Shown: positions 34,968-46,018 of the stretch, piece after piece | How positions within the stretch are numbered: the stretch's first letter is position 1 | Layout of the letters: every line of letters starts with the position of its first letter | From: Cladocopium goreaui | Taxonomy: Eukaryota > Sar > Dinophyceae > Suessiales > Symbiodiniaceae | Reading direction: 5' to 3' | Length of the DNA stretch: 64,000 nucleotides | Assembly (NCBI GenBank): GCA_947184155.2 | Contig: CAMXCT020000391.1 | Location: 581,254-645,253 of the forward strand | Position numbers and translations under genes: made by a program | The notes under the pieces: generated by a model | What the model was told of the DNA's origin: nothing | The model's database searches: none | Seen by the model: only the letters and a program-made list of their open reading frames with translations

Positions 34968-37900
34968 TTAGCGCAACAATGCCAAAGCCGCTTCACACTT
35001 ACCCATGTCAAAGATCTCTGCCACTCCACGTTTCCTTATAGCTGGTTCCACCCCCTGCATGTTATTCTCAAACAGCTCTCGCAGAAGTGTCACAACTGCG
35101 GCTTCATGCTCAGGAGGCGGCTTTACGCCAGTCCAGGTGCCACCTTGAGGGCCTAAGGAAGCCAACCCTGCCTCAGCTCCCAAGCGAAACACATTGCGAG
35201 CCATCGCTTCCAATTCCTCTGCCTGAGCACACTGCCTCAGCTTTGTGACATCCAGTATCACCCGCACAGTCACCCTTGAGGCTGCTGACTTCAGTAGGTA
35301 CAGAAGTATGTTCTTTGCCAAAGGAATATTGGTGGAGAAGTCATCGCGACACAAGTCTTTCTCTCGCCGCAACCTCTTTGCTGGCGGGGCCTGATCGTCC
35401 ACAGCCTCCTGCGTCAAGGGAACTGCCGTCTCTGGCGCCGGACACGCTTGCGTAGGCACGAGAGGATCCACCATGAACACATCTCGACATCCGTCCACAT
35501 TTGCAGCTTCCCCCCGCAGAAGACGGTGGATGCACGATATGGCATCATCACATGCATCCTGGTCCAGCTTCGGCTTCTCTGCTCCACTGATTGGTACCCA
35601 AGACCGGACAGCAGCAAGATCAGCTTCAGCATCCCAACTGGTGAGCCTGGCGCTAGCATGCTATAGGGTTGAAGTTCATGCCTCGACTTGTGTTTACATT
35701 TAGAGGGCTCCCTCAAGGCTACGTGGACCAACTTATTCTAGATTATCTCTTGCAACTTTGCCAGCGGCCTTGCAGACTCTCTACAACATGACGGCAAAAC
35801 AGACACGCAAGACATTTTGATTTATCGAAGTGCACTTGCGCTGCTCAGGCCTGTTGCAGCAAATGACAAAATCCTCGTCATCCTCGGCATACCCAACTAG
35901 AGCGTAGCGGCCGCAGCCCATGACGACGAAACCCATCATCGCTAAAATCAAAAGGTCTAGAAGTCTGGCCCGCACTTGTGCCGCGGTGTGCTCTGCATTC
36001 AAGGCGAAAGCCTTCAAGGTCCATGTCTTCAAAGAAAGACACTCCAATGCAGCTGCAATATTCCTTAGCAAGTTCCAAACCCCGGTCATGACAGCAGCCT
36101 ATCCCTAATTGCACCCCTGCTTCTTGGGCAGCCCAACCGCGCACCTGCCCAATGCTGACCTTTTGACTCTAACTACCCGCCCTGTGAATACAACGAGGCA
36201 CACATGCGCACGCGTCTCATGCGAAATGAGGCCGGCAGCTTCTTTCACGCAAGGACGAGGTAAGAGAATCATGTTGCTGCGCTCAGTCTTGAACTCGCTC
36301 ACCAACGCACGAGCCCCAACAGTGTTCTGGAAACTCGCGTGGAACCACTTGCCAAGCTCCACTGCCGTCTCCACAGCTTCCGTCGTCGCGGAAGGATGGA
36401 TCTGTGAGGGCTTGAAAACAGTGGCAACTTGCTCTATGTTCACCTTAGTCACACACAGTAGCTTTTCACATGTCCATGACATGGCCTTCGGCCGCGGCAT
36501 CTTTTATGGGTGATGTTCACATGTCTATGGGCGCACTGGCGCGGATACCGTTCAGAAAATGCGCAGCTATCAGAAATAGTTTGCAAACAGTCCGGGTGCC
36601 CTCACATTCTGAGAACATCCTGCTGTGAACTTTCCAGTCACGTCACATTCAATATGCACTGAGCTTCTCACATGCGCCAGAGACCGGATGATCTCTTCGC
36701 CGCTGAGCTCAGTGTCCTGCCCCTCTGTCAGCCTGTGCCCATCCTTCTGCAAAAGCCAAGCGATCACCTTTTCAAAGACATCTAAAGGAGCGATGAACCG
36801 CAAGGCCCTGGTCTTCTCCTTGTTCAGCCGGCTGCTCTGACCACCCAACACTTTCTGGTCAGCGCGCACCTTGTCAACGTACTTGTTAAAAGTGTTGATG
36901 AACTGCTGTTTCACTGACGCAGCGAATGGCATGGTGTGTAAGCCACTCACATGTGAGAAGCAGCGGTGCTCTGCATCATCATCGCGTGCTTCATTGTGCG
37001 GGAAGAGCAACTTGCTGATTGTGAGCACGTGTGCCATAGCTGACACCACCTGATCATAGCCCAAAGAATTGAAACACTCATCCAGCTCATTCTGCGCTTG
37101 CTCTGCGGACTGCGGGTCGCGGATCTTCAACACACGACACGGGAATTTGGCCAGCAGAAAACGGGACAGGCCAGCCACAGAATCTTCTTGGGAAGCTTGC
37201 TGCACTATTTCTTCACAGTGCATCATCACCAATGCAATGAGATGCGGGTTTTTAACCCAGTATCTGCCGCTTTGTGAAGAAATGGTGTTCTTATAGCAGT
37301 CATGATCGCTTAGCTGGTTCAATTCTTCGATGCCGCCACCCACAGATCCTTCGAATGTGTGCTGGAGGAACGTACGTCCTTCGTGCAGAGCTAAGATGGC
37401 GCAGCCATCTTGTTGGTGCATGTGTTGGCCCAAACCCACCCAAGTCATGCGATTCACAATGCTATCTTGAGGTGGAGGCTTTGTCGGTTCTTCTACTGGC
37501 CCTGAGCCAGAACTCCGCCACACTTCATATTCTGCCTTGTACTTCGCCTGCGCCCGCTTGTCTCCTGAGCTGCGGCGACAGAAACAGCCACCAGCATGAC
37601 ATTGAATGTGACCTGCCCTATTACCTTCACTCATGCCCATGCTTTCATGGTTATCTGCCCCATGATTACCAAGACTGTTTCATAAAGGACATGTGTGACG
37701 TGACCATGGGTGACTTGACTATCAGGTCCATTTTCCACCCAGAGTCTCAGTTTGTCAAAGTAACTCAGGATGTGAAGATCTAGCCACAGCGCTATGCTCT
37801 TGCCGTCCCCCGGCGGACCATGTTGCAAGACCATCAAATTGCAGAATTTTCCCAGCAAGCCAGAGTATTTCACCTGCACCGCATTGAGAGTCAGAGCCAC

Positions 37901-38471
37901 CAAGCACAACATGTGCACAAACATGCACCCAGGATGCAAGGAAGCTGCTTGGGCCAACGCGCAGCAAACCTTCCAAGCCAGAGGTTGCCTCGCACCTACA
38001 GAGGCCGAAGGGAATGGATTGGTTGTATCCATGAGTTGGTATGCCAGCAAGAGGTCTGCTTTGCACATTCCAGGATCGCGGTCTTCCGCCGCATCCTTTT
38101 TACTACGGCCTTTCCGACCCATGGCTGCGCGTCTGTCAAATCTAGCCGTGCTGACTTATAACTGCTTTTACCTCTTCTAGGATGCTATATGTCTTAGCCT
38201 TCCTCCGAGTGGTGAGATGTGCCAAAAAGGTTGGACCCAAACAAGCTGCCTTTATTGCACTAGCCTTCCGCCGGCTACTGAGCAGGCATTTCCAAGCCCA
38301 TGCAGGCAACTGAGCTGCAACGCCAGAAAGTAGAGAGCAAAGACAGTGTGTGAGACGTGTCGGGAGGTTAGAGGTTTGCAAAGGCACTGAGTAACATTTG
38401 GATGTGTGCCACTCAGTCCAGAAGCCATAGTCACTAATCTTGGAACTAACAAAATCTCCCAGATGCCCCAC
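34968..38471 (-). CDS. DUF3987-like P-loop ATPase (spliced, about six exons)
   Basis: The first exon (38471-about 38190) holds SGVAAQLPAWAWKCLLSS, with its start inside the duplicated leader. The next (38122-about 37650) holds LVLQHGPPGDGKSIALWLDL when read with its flanks, a Walker A loop (GPPGDGKS). The third (about 37640-36590) has DSIVNRMTWVGLGQHMHQ, then LALHEGRTFLQHTF, and further SDHDCYKNTIS. This DxxT...L...DEG-like order matches DUF3987 helicase/primase-like ATPases. Later exons (36500-36105, 36089-about 35800, 35535-34968) contain VVFTGRVVRVKRSALG and a basic PPAKRLRREKD, possibly a nuclear signal. The stop is at 34968. Exon joints are approximate. In other elements such ATPases accompany replication or transposition; that role here is inference. 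Confidence 0.5.
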
Positions 38472-38668
38472 ATCAAACTTTCAGCCCCGCTATATCAGAC
38501 GACCACGGCAAGCAGGCGAAATAGAAAGAGAACTTTATGACAAACCTTCATCTCCTTGCCTCTCTAGATCATGTTGACATGAAACACTGGGGCGGCTAGC
38601 CAGCCCCAAACAGCCGCACCAACATGTCAATGTGAGGGTGGCTAGCCAACCCTGCCTACAGCAACAAG
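38297..38668 (-). repeat. Duplicated gene leader, copy 1
   Basis: About 85-90 percent identical by eye to 41596-41960, same orientation. It covers the palindrome pair, the untranslated leader and the first coding segment (GVAAQLPAWAW) of the DUF3987-like gene. Confidence 0.9.
38594..38647. promoter_or_regulatory. GGCTAGCC palindrome pair 3
   Basis: GGGGCGGCTAGCCAGCCCC and GGGTGGCTAGCCAACCC, 46 bp apart. Both are near-perfect palindromes centred on GGCTAGCC. Upstream of the DUF3987-like gene, downstream of the transposase. Confidence 0.75.
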
Positions 38669-38764
38669 TTGTTCAAGACTGGTTTGGCTGTCAACACTGT
38701 AAGCCTAATTTTCTGGAAACCCGGAAAGGTCATACGCAAGAGGCTATAGCTATCCCTGTTTCTC

Positions 38765-41689
38765 CTATCCGACCGATTTGCTTTCGCATTTGTCTGGGTC
38801 TCTCTTCAAGAAGCCAGCCTGGAATCGACGACGACGCGCCGCACTACATTGCTCCAGCCATTCATTGTGCTCAGCAAAAAGAGCATGCCAATAGACACCA
38901 AATCTAGCGCCTGTCAAGTTCAAGGCAGCAGCAGTGCGACCAGAGATCCATGCGTTCAACTGCTCACAGCTCTCCGAGTTGCGAAACTGCAGCAAAGGAA
39001 TGTTGTCTGGATGATCTGGATCCACCTGGCAGCATTTGGTTGAGGAGAATGGACGCGGCCACTGCATTGCACATGCTTTCACAATCCTTTTCAAAGACAC
39101 ATGAGCTTGTGACCCAAATCAAGGATGCAAAAGAGACGGTGGTACTGCTACAGGTGTTCACTGCTGAACAAACTACACGACCTTGCAGGCAAATACTAAG
39201 CGCGAACGCGCAAATTTCCAACCTGCTTTGGTATTGAAACACTTTCTCTCTCACATTGCCTTTGTTTGTATTCCTCTTATTTAACTTCCCTGGCGCCTGC
39301 GGGCGATGACGAAGACACCAAGAGTGGTTTCCCTTGTGGAACCTATCCAAGACAATTCGACACTCCGTCACTTTGTTGGTCCATGGGCTGCACAAATTCT
39401 CACAACGCTCAGCCATTGCAAGGAGCCGACAGGCGTTGTCATACCCTACGCACTTCACCTGCACTTGCCGGGTCGAGAGCTCTTTAATCACATCCAGAAC
39501 AAAGGTGTACACTACATCGAAGGCTTCTCCACGAGGTAATTCTAGCCAATCCACCAGCTGACCACAGGAAAGGGTAGCAGTTAAAATGCCACCTGTGCAT
39601 CGCCTGCGCTTCAAAGTTTTCTTCTCCTTATCAATACCGCACTCAGCAAGCTCACTGCCATCTGTAGACTTGTCAGTGTCGCGGAGGAATGCGACATACG
39701 CCTGCGACAGCCATCCGCCCGGAAGCTTTTTGACCTCCTCCTTCTTGCTGGCTCTTCCACGGCGCGCTGGCTTGCATGGCCCAGCGCGCTTCAAGGCAGC
39801 TTGACGAACCATGCGAGCACTCTTCAGCCAGCGAAATTGAGTACGCAGGTTACCATGATCTCGCTTTTTTGGCAAGGCCCCTTTCTCGAACTCTGCCAGT
39901 AGATCTGCGCGCACTTCCTTGCGGGGCAAAGGTGCTTCGAAGATGCCATTCTGTGGACACTTGCAACGGACCAAGTACCAAGTCTCCACTGACAAACCGT
40001 CTTCAGATGGACAAGTTTCGACTTGTAGCACTTTTTCTTGTGGAATCAAAGCGCTCTGCAGCAAACTGCTTGGGCGACAACGCTTGCAAAAGACATCGTT
40101 GGGCCCAGCGTGATTCATGCATCCAGTGTAAATTGACACCCCTAGATCTGCAAATGTTCGATGACCCTCTAGACCGGCGCAGATGAATCGCCGAGCACCC
40201 TGCTTTCCATCCAACAAAATCCACACACATTGCTGACATATGGGGCAGCTGTGGATGTGCTCCGCAACTTTGTTCAGCCTTTGCTTCCGCAAATGAGGTA
40301 GAACTTGGGACAAGGAAGCCTCAAAGCCATCTAAGTCCTGCCACAGTTTCGGAAATATCTTCAGCCCTACTGGCAAAGCTCCGTCAATTTCAACACAACA
40401 GCAAAGACCTGGTTCCACGACCCTACAAAACTGGACGTGCTCAATGTAACTCATTTGTGTCACACTAGGATTGTCGCGCCGCAGCTACTTGATTATCATC
40501 CATTTGCTCATACCCCAAAACTGTACATTTCCTTCTGACAATGCAATTTGAAAACCAAGCAACTACACATCTCATCATTCTCCTGCGTCAAGCGCCACTG
40601 GATGCCACGCAAAGCTTCGCAGCTAAGTTTGCTGCAGTGATATAAGTACCAGGCCTCTTCTAACCGTTTGCGGCAACGCTCTAGCATGGTCAGGTCCTTT
40701 CCTTGCAGCAGTCGAACTTGGCCCTCTTCTGGGTGTTGCTTCACCCATCGCAGCACAGCAGAGGAAAAGGTCGCGCCGCTATGGGCAATTTCATCTGTGA
40801 TTGAATGCAGCAAGCCGATTTCAACGGCGAAGAAGCTTCGATAACGAGGGACGACCTGAGCGTAACAACGCAAGCCTACTGACACTGGGGATGTGAAGCA
40901 ACTGCGTGTCAGCCAAACTCAAACTTCTGTCCGTCATGAACATAACCCGCAAAAAAAATCATCAATGAAAGCACAAAACATGCAACCTTAGCGATGCCTA
41001 GGCGCAAACACATCCACATCCGCCTGTAACCCGCAGCAGTGCAGCTTGTCCATGTGATGAAAGGCCCCAGCCTTTTTCTCATATTGCCAGCAACCAAGAA
41101 AATACAATCGACAAGCAGAGCAAAACCCTGCCTTGAACTCCGCAAAGAGAACACCAGCTGCTTGAGTGAAAATCAGGAAACGATTGTCCATCTCATCACT
41201 TCCACGCAAATTGTTCACTAAGCGGGAAGAAGATCTACCTGCCTTGTCCTCTAAGGCACCGCCACAGCAAGCGCATGACGTTACCAGAGACGGCACGCAG
41301 ACGGTGGGAACGTCTGGGACAAGCTCCTGGTACTTCTTTAACTGGAACGGGTTTTGTCCCAACGGATGAGACACACTCACCATGCAGGGCAAGAAGGTTT
41401 CGATTTTCCACAAAACGTTCTCCACTTGCTTCAGGCTTAGATTCACTTCATGCTTTGTTTCCAGCACTTTCTGCAAGAATGGAGGGCACAGGTGCGAGGG
41501 TATCGAGGAAAGAATTTCTGATACAGCTGGAAATGCAGACGTCGGCACAGGAGATAACACACGCTCCAATGAGAAGTGCGCCATGGCCCTCCACGCCCAT
41601 GCGGGCAACTGAGCCGCAACGCCAGAGAGCAAAGACAGTATGTGGAACGTGCCGGGACGTTGCAAGTTTGCAAAGACACTGTGTAACAT
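38765..41689 (-). CDS. CxC5/CxC6-KDZ-like transposase (spliced)
   Basis: Exon 1 (41689-about 40990) starts MLHSVFANLQRPGTFH. It has a cysteine cluster, CACCGG...FCSACRLYFLGCW, resembling the CxC5 module that precedes KDZ transposases. Exon 2 (about 40895-40508) holds VVPRYRSFFAVEIGLLHS. Exon 3 (40463-about 39190) holds a second cluster, CPICQQCVWILLDGKQGARR then CAG...GCMN...FCKRC, like CxC6. The core YDNACRLLAMAERC and LDRFHKGNHSWC follow, as in KDZ catalytic domains. A short intron (about 39190-39107, CTGCAAG|GTCGTG to CACAAG|CTC) restores the frame to the last exon, which reads RNSESCEQLNAWISGRTAAA then GVYWHALFAEHNEWLEQC. N-S-E-x-x-EQ-x-N-x-W is typical of the C-terminal end in this superfamily. 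The stop is at 38765. Family assignment rests on motif layout only. Confidence 0.55.
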
Positions 41690-41960
41690 TTGGATGTGTG
41701 CTGCTCAGCACAGAAACCAGAATCACTAATCTTGGGACTAACAAAATCTCCCAGATGCCCCACATCAAACTTTCAGACCCGCTACATCTGACGACCACGG
41801 CAAGCAGGCGAAATAGAAAGAGAACTTTGTGACAAACCTTCATCTCCTTGCCTCTCTAGATAATGTTGAAATGAAACACTGGGGCGGCTAGCCAGCCCCA
41901 AACAGCCGCACCAACATGTCTATGTGAGGGTGGCTAGCCAACCCTGCCTACAGCAACAAG
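41596..41960 (-). repeat. Duplicated gene leader, copy 2
   Basis: Partner of 38297-38668. It contains the start codon used for the transposase (41689) and the GVAAQLPAWAW codons. A 6-bp length difference next to the shared peptide shifts the upstream frames relative to copy 1. Confidence 0.9.
41886..41939. promoter_or_regulatory. GGCTAGCC palindrome pair 4
   Basis: GGGGCGGCTAGCCAGCCCC and GGGTGGCTAGCCAACCC, 46 bp apart, upstream of the transposase. Identical core to pair 3. Confidence 0.75.
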
Positions 41961-42548
41961 ACTGACTGGAAGTGTTGGTAGAGTTTAGTCATGCATCTGA
42001 GCGAAACGTATTCTTTGCCTGTCCTGTGATTGGAGAGGAACATGTGACTGGAACCGATGCGTCGTCCTATGTGCGACTGAAAAGTGCAATATTCCACGGA
42101 ATAATATGACACAACAGAAAAATTCACTGCACTTACACTTCCACCGAGAGATACGAACTGCGTCCAATCGGAATCTTTTGAACATTTTTGAACTGGGTCT
42201 TCAACGTGTCAAAGTCTCTTGTTTGCTTCTGGTTTGTTTCTGAGAGCGGCATCATGGGCATCATGGGCACCGGCTGAGGCGATGACCATTCGACAACCCT
42301 CCTAATTCTGTGCTTCCCTCACCATTGCAAGTTGGCTTGCCAAGGGTACACTGTTTCATAAATTACATGCCGACATGAATCAATGAGGGTATACTGAACT
42401 ATGCCCCGTTCACACACATGCCTACCAAACACTACGTATGCAATACGTATGCATATTGTTCCCAAACCTTGACTGCGCACGCCGCTATAATAGTGTTATT
42501 CATCCTCAATCCTCGATCCCAATCAATCTTGTATATCTTGTTTTTCTC

Positions 42549-42993
42549 CATCCTCGATCCTCGATTCTCGATTCTCGATTCTCGATCCTCGATCCTCGAT
42601 TCTCGATTCTCGATTCTCGATCCTCGCTTCTCGATTCTCGATTCTCGATTCTCGATCCTCGATCTTCGATTCTCGATCCTCGATTCTCGATTCTCGATCC
42701 TCGATCCTCGATCCTCGATCCTCGATCCTCGATTCTCGATTCCGATCCTCGATCCTCGATCCTCGATCCTCGATTCTCGATCCTCGATTCTCGATCCTCG
42801 ATTCTCGATCCTCGATCCTCGATTCTCGATCCTCGATTCTCGATCCTCGATCCTCGATTCTCGATTCTCGATTCTCGATCCTCGATCCTCGATCCTCGAT
42901 TCTCGATTCTCGATTCTCGATTCTCGATCCTCGATCCTCGATTCTCGATTCTCGATCCTCGATCCTCGATTCTCGATCCTCGATTCTCGATTC
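42549..42993. repeat. 7-bp array TCGATYC, right flank of the KDZ gene cluster
   Basis: About 63 units, same orientation as the left array, with isolated variants (TCGCTTC, TCGATCTTC). Open frames through it are by-products. Confidence 0.95.
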
Positions 42994-43737
42994 TGCACAC
43001 TTTAACCGTGCACCTTTGTCAAGCCAATCCTCACATATTTGATGCGCGTGAAATGATGTGTGACTTCCCGGATTTTCTTTTTCGAAGATGTTCTGAAACC
43101 TGAGGAAACTTGCGCCACCACATCAGACAAATTGAAATTTATCAGAGAACAGAGAACTGCTACAGACAGGTGGCAAAATTTATTAGAGAAGAAATGAGGT
43201 GAACAGAGGAAGTTGCAAAGAGCTGACAGCAATGTCCAGAGCAGACAATTTCCACAACTAGTCTAGAAGTAAAAATGGGAATAGACTGTGCAAAAACAAG
43301 AGAATCTTGGCTAAAAACATAGAGGAATGCTAGAAAGAGGTTGCAAGGCCGGTGCACAACTGTGAAATTGACCAGGGAAACCAAGAAACTTCACCAAGGG
43401 GCTCATGAAAACGCGAAGAATTGGTCAAACATTTTGGGGGCATTGGTGCTTGGATGTGTGGATGAATTGAAAAAGTAGACTCGATGTTGGATTGCTTGCT
43501 GATTTGCTAAGACCATCCCTAAGAGTATATCTGACATCTTGATATCCATTCTTGATCGCACGTGTGTCCCTTGATCCCGGTCCCCAAGCCGTCCCCATAT
43601 CCCGTGTCCTGCCAGTGAGTCCAATACCTTTAGTTCACTTCAAATTTCATAGGGACTCAACCAACAAAAAATATGGTAGAATATTGTGGAATGGGATGTT
43701 TAATGATTATAACTATAACGGGGATATAATTTGGGCC
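42994..43737. other. Intron remainder right of the cluster
   Basis: Purine-rich sequence with loosely repeated AGAGAACAGAGAACTG and AGAGAAGAAATGAGG stretches. No gene seen. Confidence 0.5.
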
Positions 43738-43859
43738 TACCCTCTGGTAAATGGTTTGCTTTGAAAATCGCAATTAAAAAAGAGGGTTTACCACCGAACA
43801 GAACTGAATGGGCCCTGGCTTCTATAAATTCTATAGCTATGTTAAATTTTCAGAGGGCA
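43738..43859. mobile_element. Introner-like inverted-repeat element
   Basis: Left TACCCTCTGGTAAATGG, right CTATGTTAAATTTTCAGAGG. The right end still offers TTTTCAG as an acceptor. Confidence 0.65.
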
Positions 43860-43984
43860 CTCTCAAAATCAGCTTGCAAGTTAGTTCATTTCTAGAGCAT
43901 TTTTTGGTCCCCATCAAAGTCATCAAAGTCATGACAGTTCAATCGCCATCCCACCCATGGAGATTGACCCAACGTGGCACGGAG

Positions 43985-44078
43985 GCGTGGAGCAATGGAA
44001 ATGGACGAGCTCAGCAATCGAGAACGGAGGAGAAAAACTGGACACAGGCCAGCTGCAATCCGCTGACTTTGTCCAAAG
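43985..44078 (+). CDS. Ataxin-2-like gene, exon with NW motif
   Basis: CACGGAG|GCG to CAAAG|GTGCAG. It reads AWSNGNGRAQQSRTEEKNW then TQASCNPLTLSK. EEKNWTQAS parallels SEDNWSQAG in the exon at 31161, which supports one gene spanning the insertion. A second frame is open (DPTWHGGVEQWKW), so the frame is not certain. Confidence 0.45.
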
Positions 44079-44442
44079 GTGCAGGAAACTGGCACGGGGA
44101 CCTCTAGAAGTTGGGATGCCCCCTTCAATTATGGTTGTATATCCACTTACCACTGGAACTGTGCCCCCAGGTGTTGAATCTTCTTTTGGGACGCCTTTGA
44201 CAAGAATCATCCTTTTCCATGACTCATGATTTTCGAATCGGTGGCTTCGAACATGTTGTTCTTAGGGTTCATGATGATCATGGCAATGGCTGTTCTTGAC
44301 ACGATTTTCTACGATTTTCAGAAAAGCACCATGATTTTCATACCATTTCCGTGTTTCACTATGTTTCACTGCTTAAATCATCAGTCCCCATTTTCGCTGG
44401 TTAGTTACACCATCATTTTCCATGTTACATCCGCGCCGCGAG

Positions 44443-44523
44443 GGCCGCGAGGACACGCAATATGGAGCGCGGGATCCGATTTTCGAGAACGATCCCTGGG
44501 CGCAGGAGACGCCGTATGAAAAA
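44443..44523 (+). CDS. Ataxin-2-like gene, exon with NDPW motif
   Basis: GCGCGAG-like acceptor CCGCGAG|GGC to GAAAAA|GTATGA encloses exactly 27 codons, containing QYGARDPIFENDPWAQETP. Third copy of DPxFxNDPW. G/C-rich third positions in AT-rich surroundings. Confidence 0.55.
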
Positions 44524-44584
44524 GTATGAAACCGTAAATGTTCAAGATGGATTTTCCTGTTCTATTTAAGTGGGTTGATTATGT

Positions 44585-44616
<32 letters not shown>

Positions 44617-45189
44617 GTATACACGATTATATACGTATGTATTGTATTGTGTTGTACTGTTGTGTTGATGCTGAAAATTGGCTGTAACAAAAATTGGTTG
44701 AAACTCCAACAGCTGATGGTGTTCACCATCATGTTCCTAACATCGCCAAAATTGGATCCAGATTTGGGTATATACATTTATGGCGAAAAGTTGGCAAACG
44801 TGGATCCATGTTTAATTTTTGGACAATCAATACAGAGAGAGAGGTCTAGGTTAAAAAATTGAACAAACAATTGGAGAAACCTCGCAGCGACCTCCCTACT
44901 GAGGGAAACCCAGAAATCGCTCTGATTCGCGCAGATGCATTTCTTCAAAGGTTTCTCATCCGCTATATAATCTATGGACCCCAAAATGAACCAGGGTTTC
45001 TGAATAGTTTCTGGGGGTTGGTATCTCTTGGCGGCATGGTAGACTTGTACAATAGTACACAACTGACAACAGCTGCTGTCATATTATCCAACATTTTATG
45101 AATTTCATCATGGTGTGCTGGCGCCCCATATCTCTTCGGCTTGGTTTAAGGGAAAATCAACAGGAAACAATCCTTTTTTTACCACCAAA

Positions 45190-45309
45190 TACCCTGGGAC
45201 AAACTAATATAGATGTGGAATAATTACTATTTTAAAGAGGTAATTCATCCATACATGGGCCGGCCATTTTGATCTATTTTTCACATCTATCTTAGTTTAC
45301 CCTGGGGTA
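45190..45309. mobile_element. Inverted-repeat element, TACCCTGGG subfamily
   Basis: Left TACCCTGGGACAAACTAAT plus ATAGATGTGGA; right TCACATCTATCTTAGTTTAC plus CCTGGGGTA. A related unit lies at about 22931-23030. Confidence 0.65.
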
Positions 45310-45831
45310 GTTCCGGAAAGATGTTCCCTCATCCTGAAGCCAATCCTGGTGAAACACCAGGAGCAGCGTAAGCCTCTCCAGCCTTGGCAGCCACCGAAGG
45401 ATCGTGGTGATTTACTCTCTGGTAGTTTAACATAACTAAATATCTATTGGTAATCACTAGAAATAGATAAATTATCTTAGTTAATTGGTGATTATATCAT
45501 ATCACCATGTTTATTTATAGGTGAATCATTAGTTACCTGAGCCATATTGGACCATACTGGGCTATACTGGGCCATTTTCCATAGATATGTTGACTTAGGG
45601 AAAAGACAAACAAATACAGGGATTTTAACCTTTGTATAAGAATCGAGTTTTGGCTGTATAACCCATGAACGTATTTGTTCTTCCCTCCGACGGGGTGTTC
45701 ACGCGCGCACATACTGCTGAATGTGCATTTTGTACTGTTTTTTACAGTGTTTTCTGCTTCTCTACAATGCTGCCCTGGGGGGGGAGGGGGGGGTGGCAGG
45801 AACAACTGATGTAACTGATGGTACAGGGGGG

Positions 45832-46018
45832 GATGTTAACGTTCCATGTAACTTGCTCACGTTGTTGATGCTACGCCACGCTGGGGTGGGGGGGATGTTA
45901 ACGTTCCATGTAACTTGCTCACGTTGTTGATGCTGCGCCGCGCTGGGGTGGGGGGGGATGTTAACGTTCCATGTAACTTGCTCACGTTGTTGATGCTACG
46001 CCACGCTGGGGTGGGGGG
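45832..46018. repeat. 62-63-bp tandem repeat, three copies, ending in G tracts
   Basis: Copies start at 45832, 45894 and 45957 (GATGTTAACGTTCCATGTAA). Each ends in GGGGTGGGGGG, a possible G-quadruplex former. Confidence 0.9.

Larger units (their letters stand above)
32253..42548 (-). mobile_element. Multi-gene KDZ-type transposon-like cluster in an intron
   Basis: About 10.3 kb between two TCGATYC arrays, with at least three and probably four spliced minus-strand genes inside an intron of a plus-strand gene. One gene is a cysteine-cluster KDZ-like transposase. GGCTAGCC palindrome pairs beside each gene and a shared 370-bp leader tie the genes into one unit. I see no terminal inverted repeats or target duplication, so the true ends are not proved. 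Confidence 0.55.

Noticed and set aside
38964-39237. Frame end of the transposase exon 3 (VVCSAVNTCSSTT...) as genuine C-terminus
   Set aside because: A short intron with usable donor and acceptor restores the family-typical C-terminal end in the next frame, so this tail is read-through into the intron.
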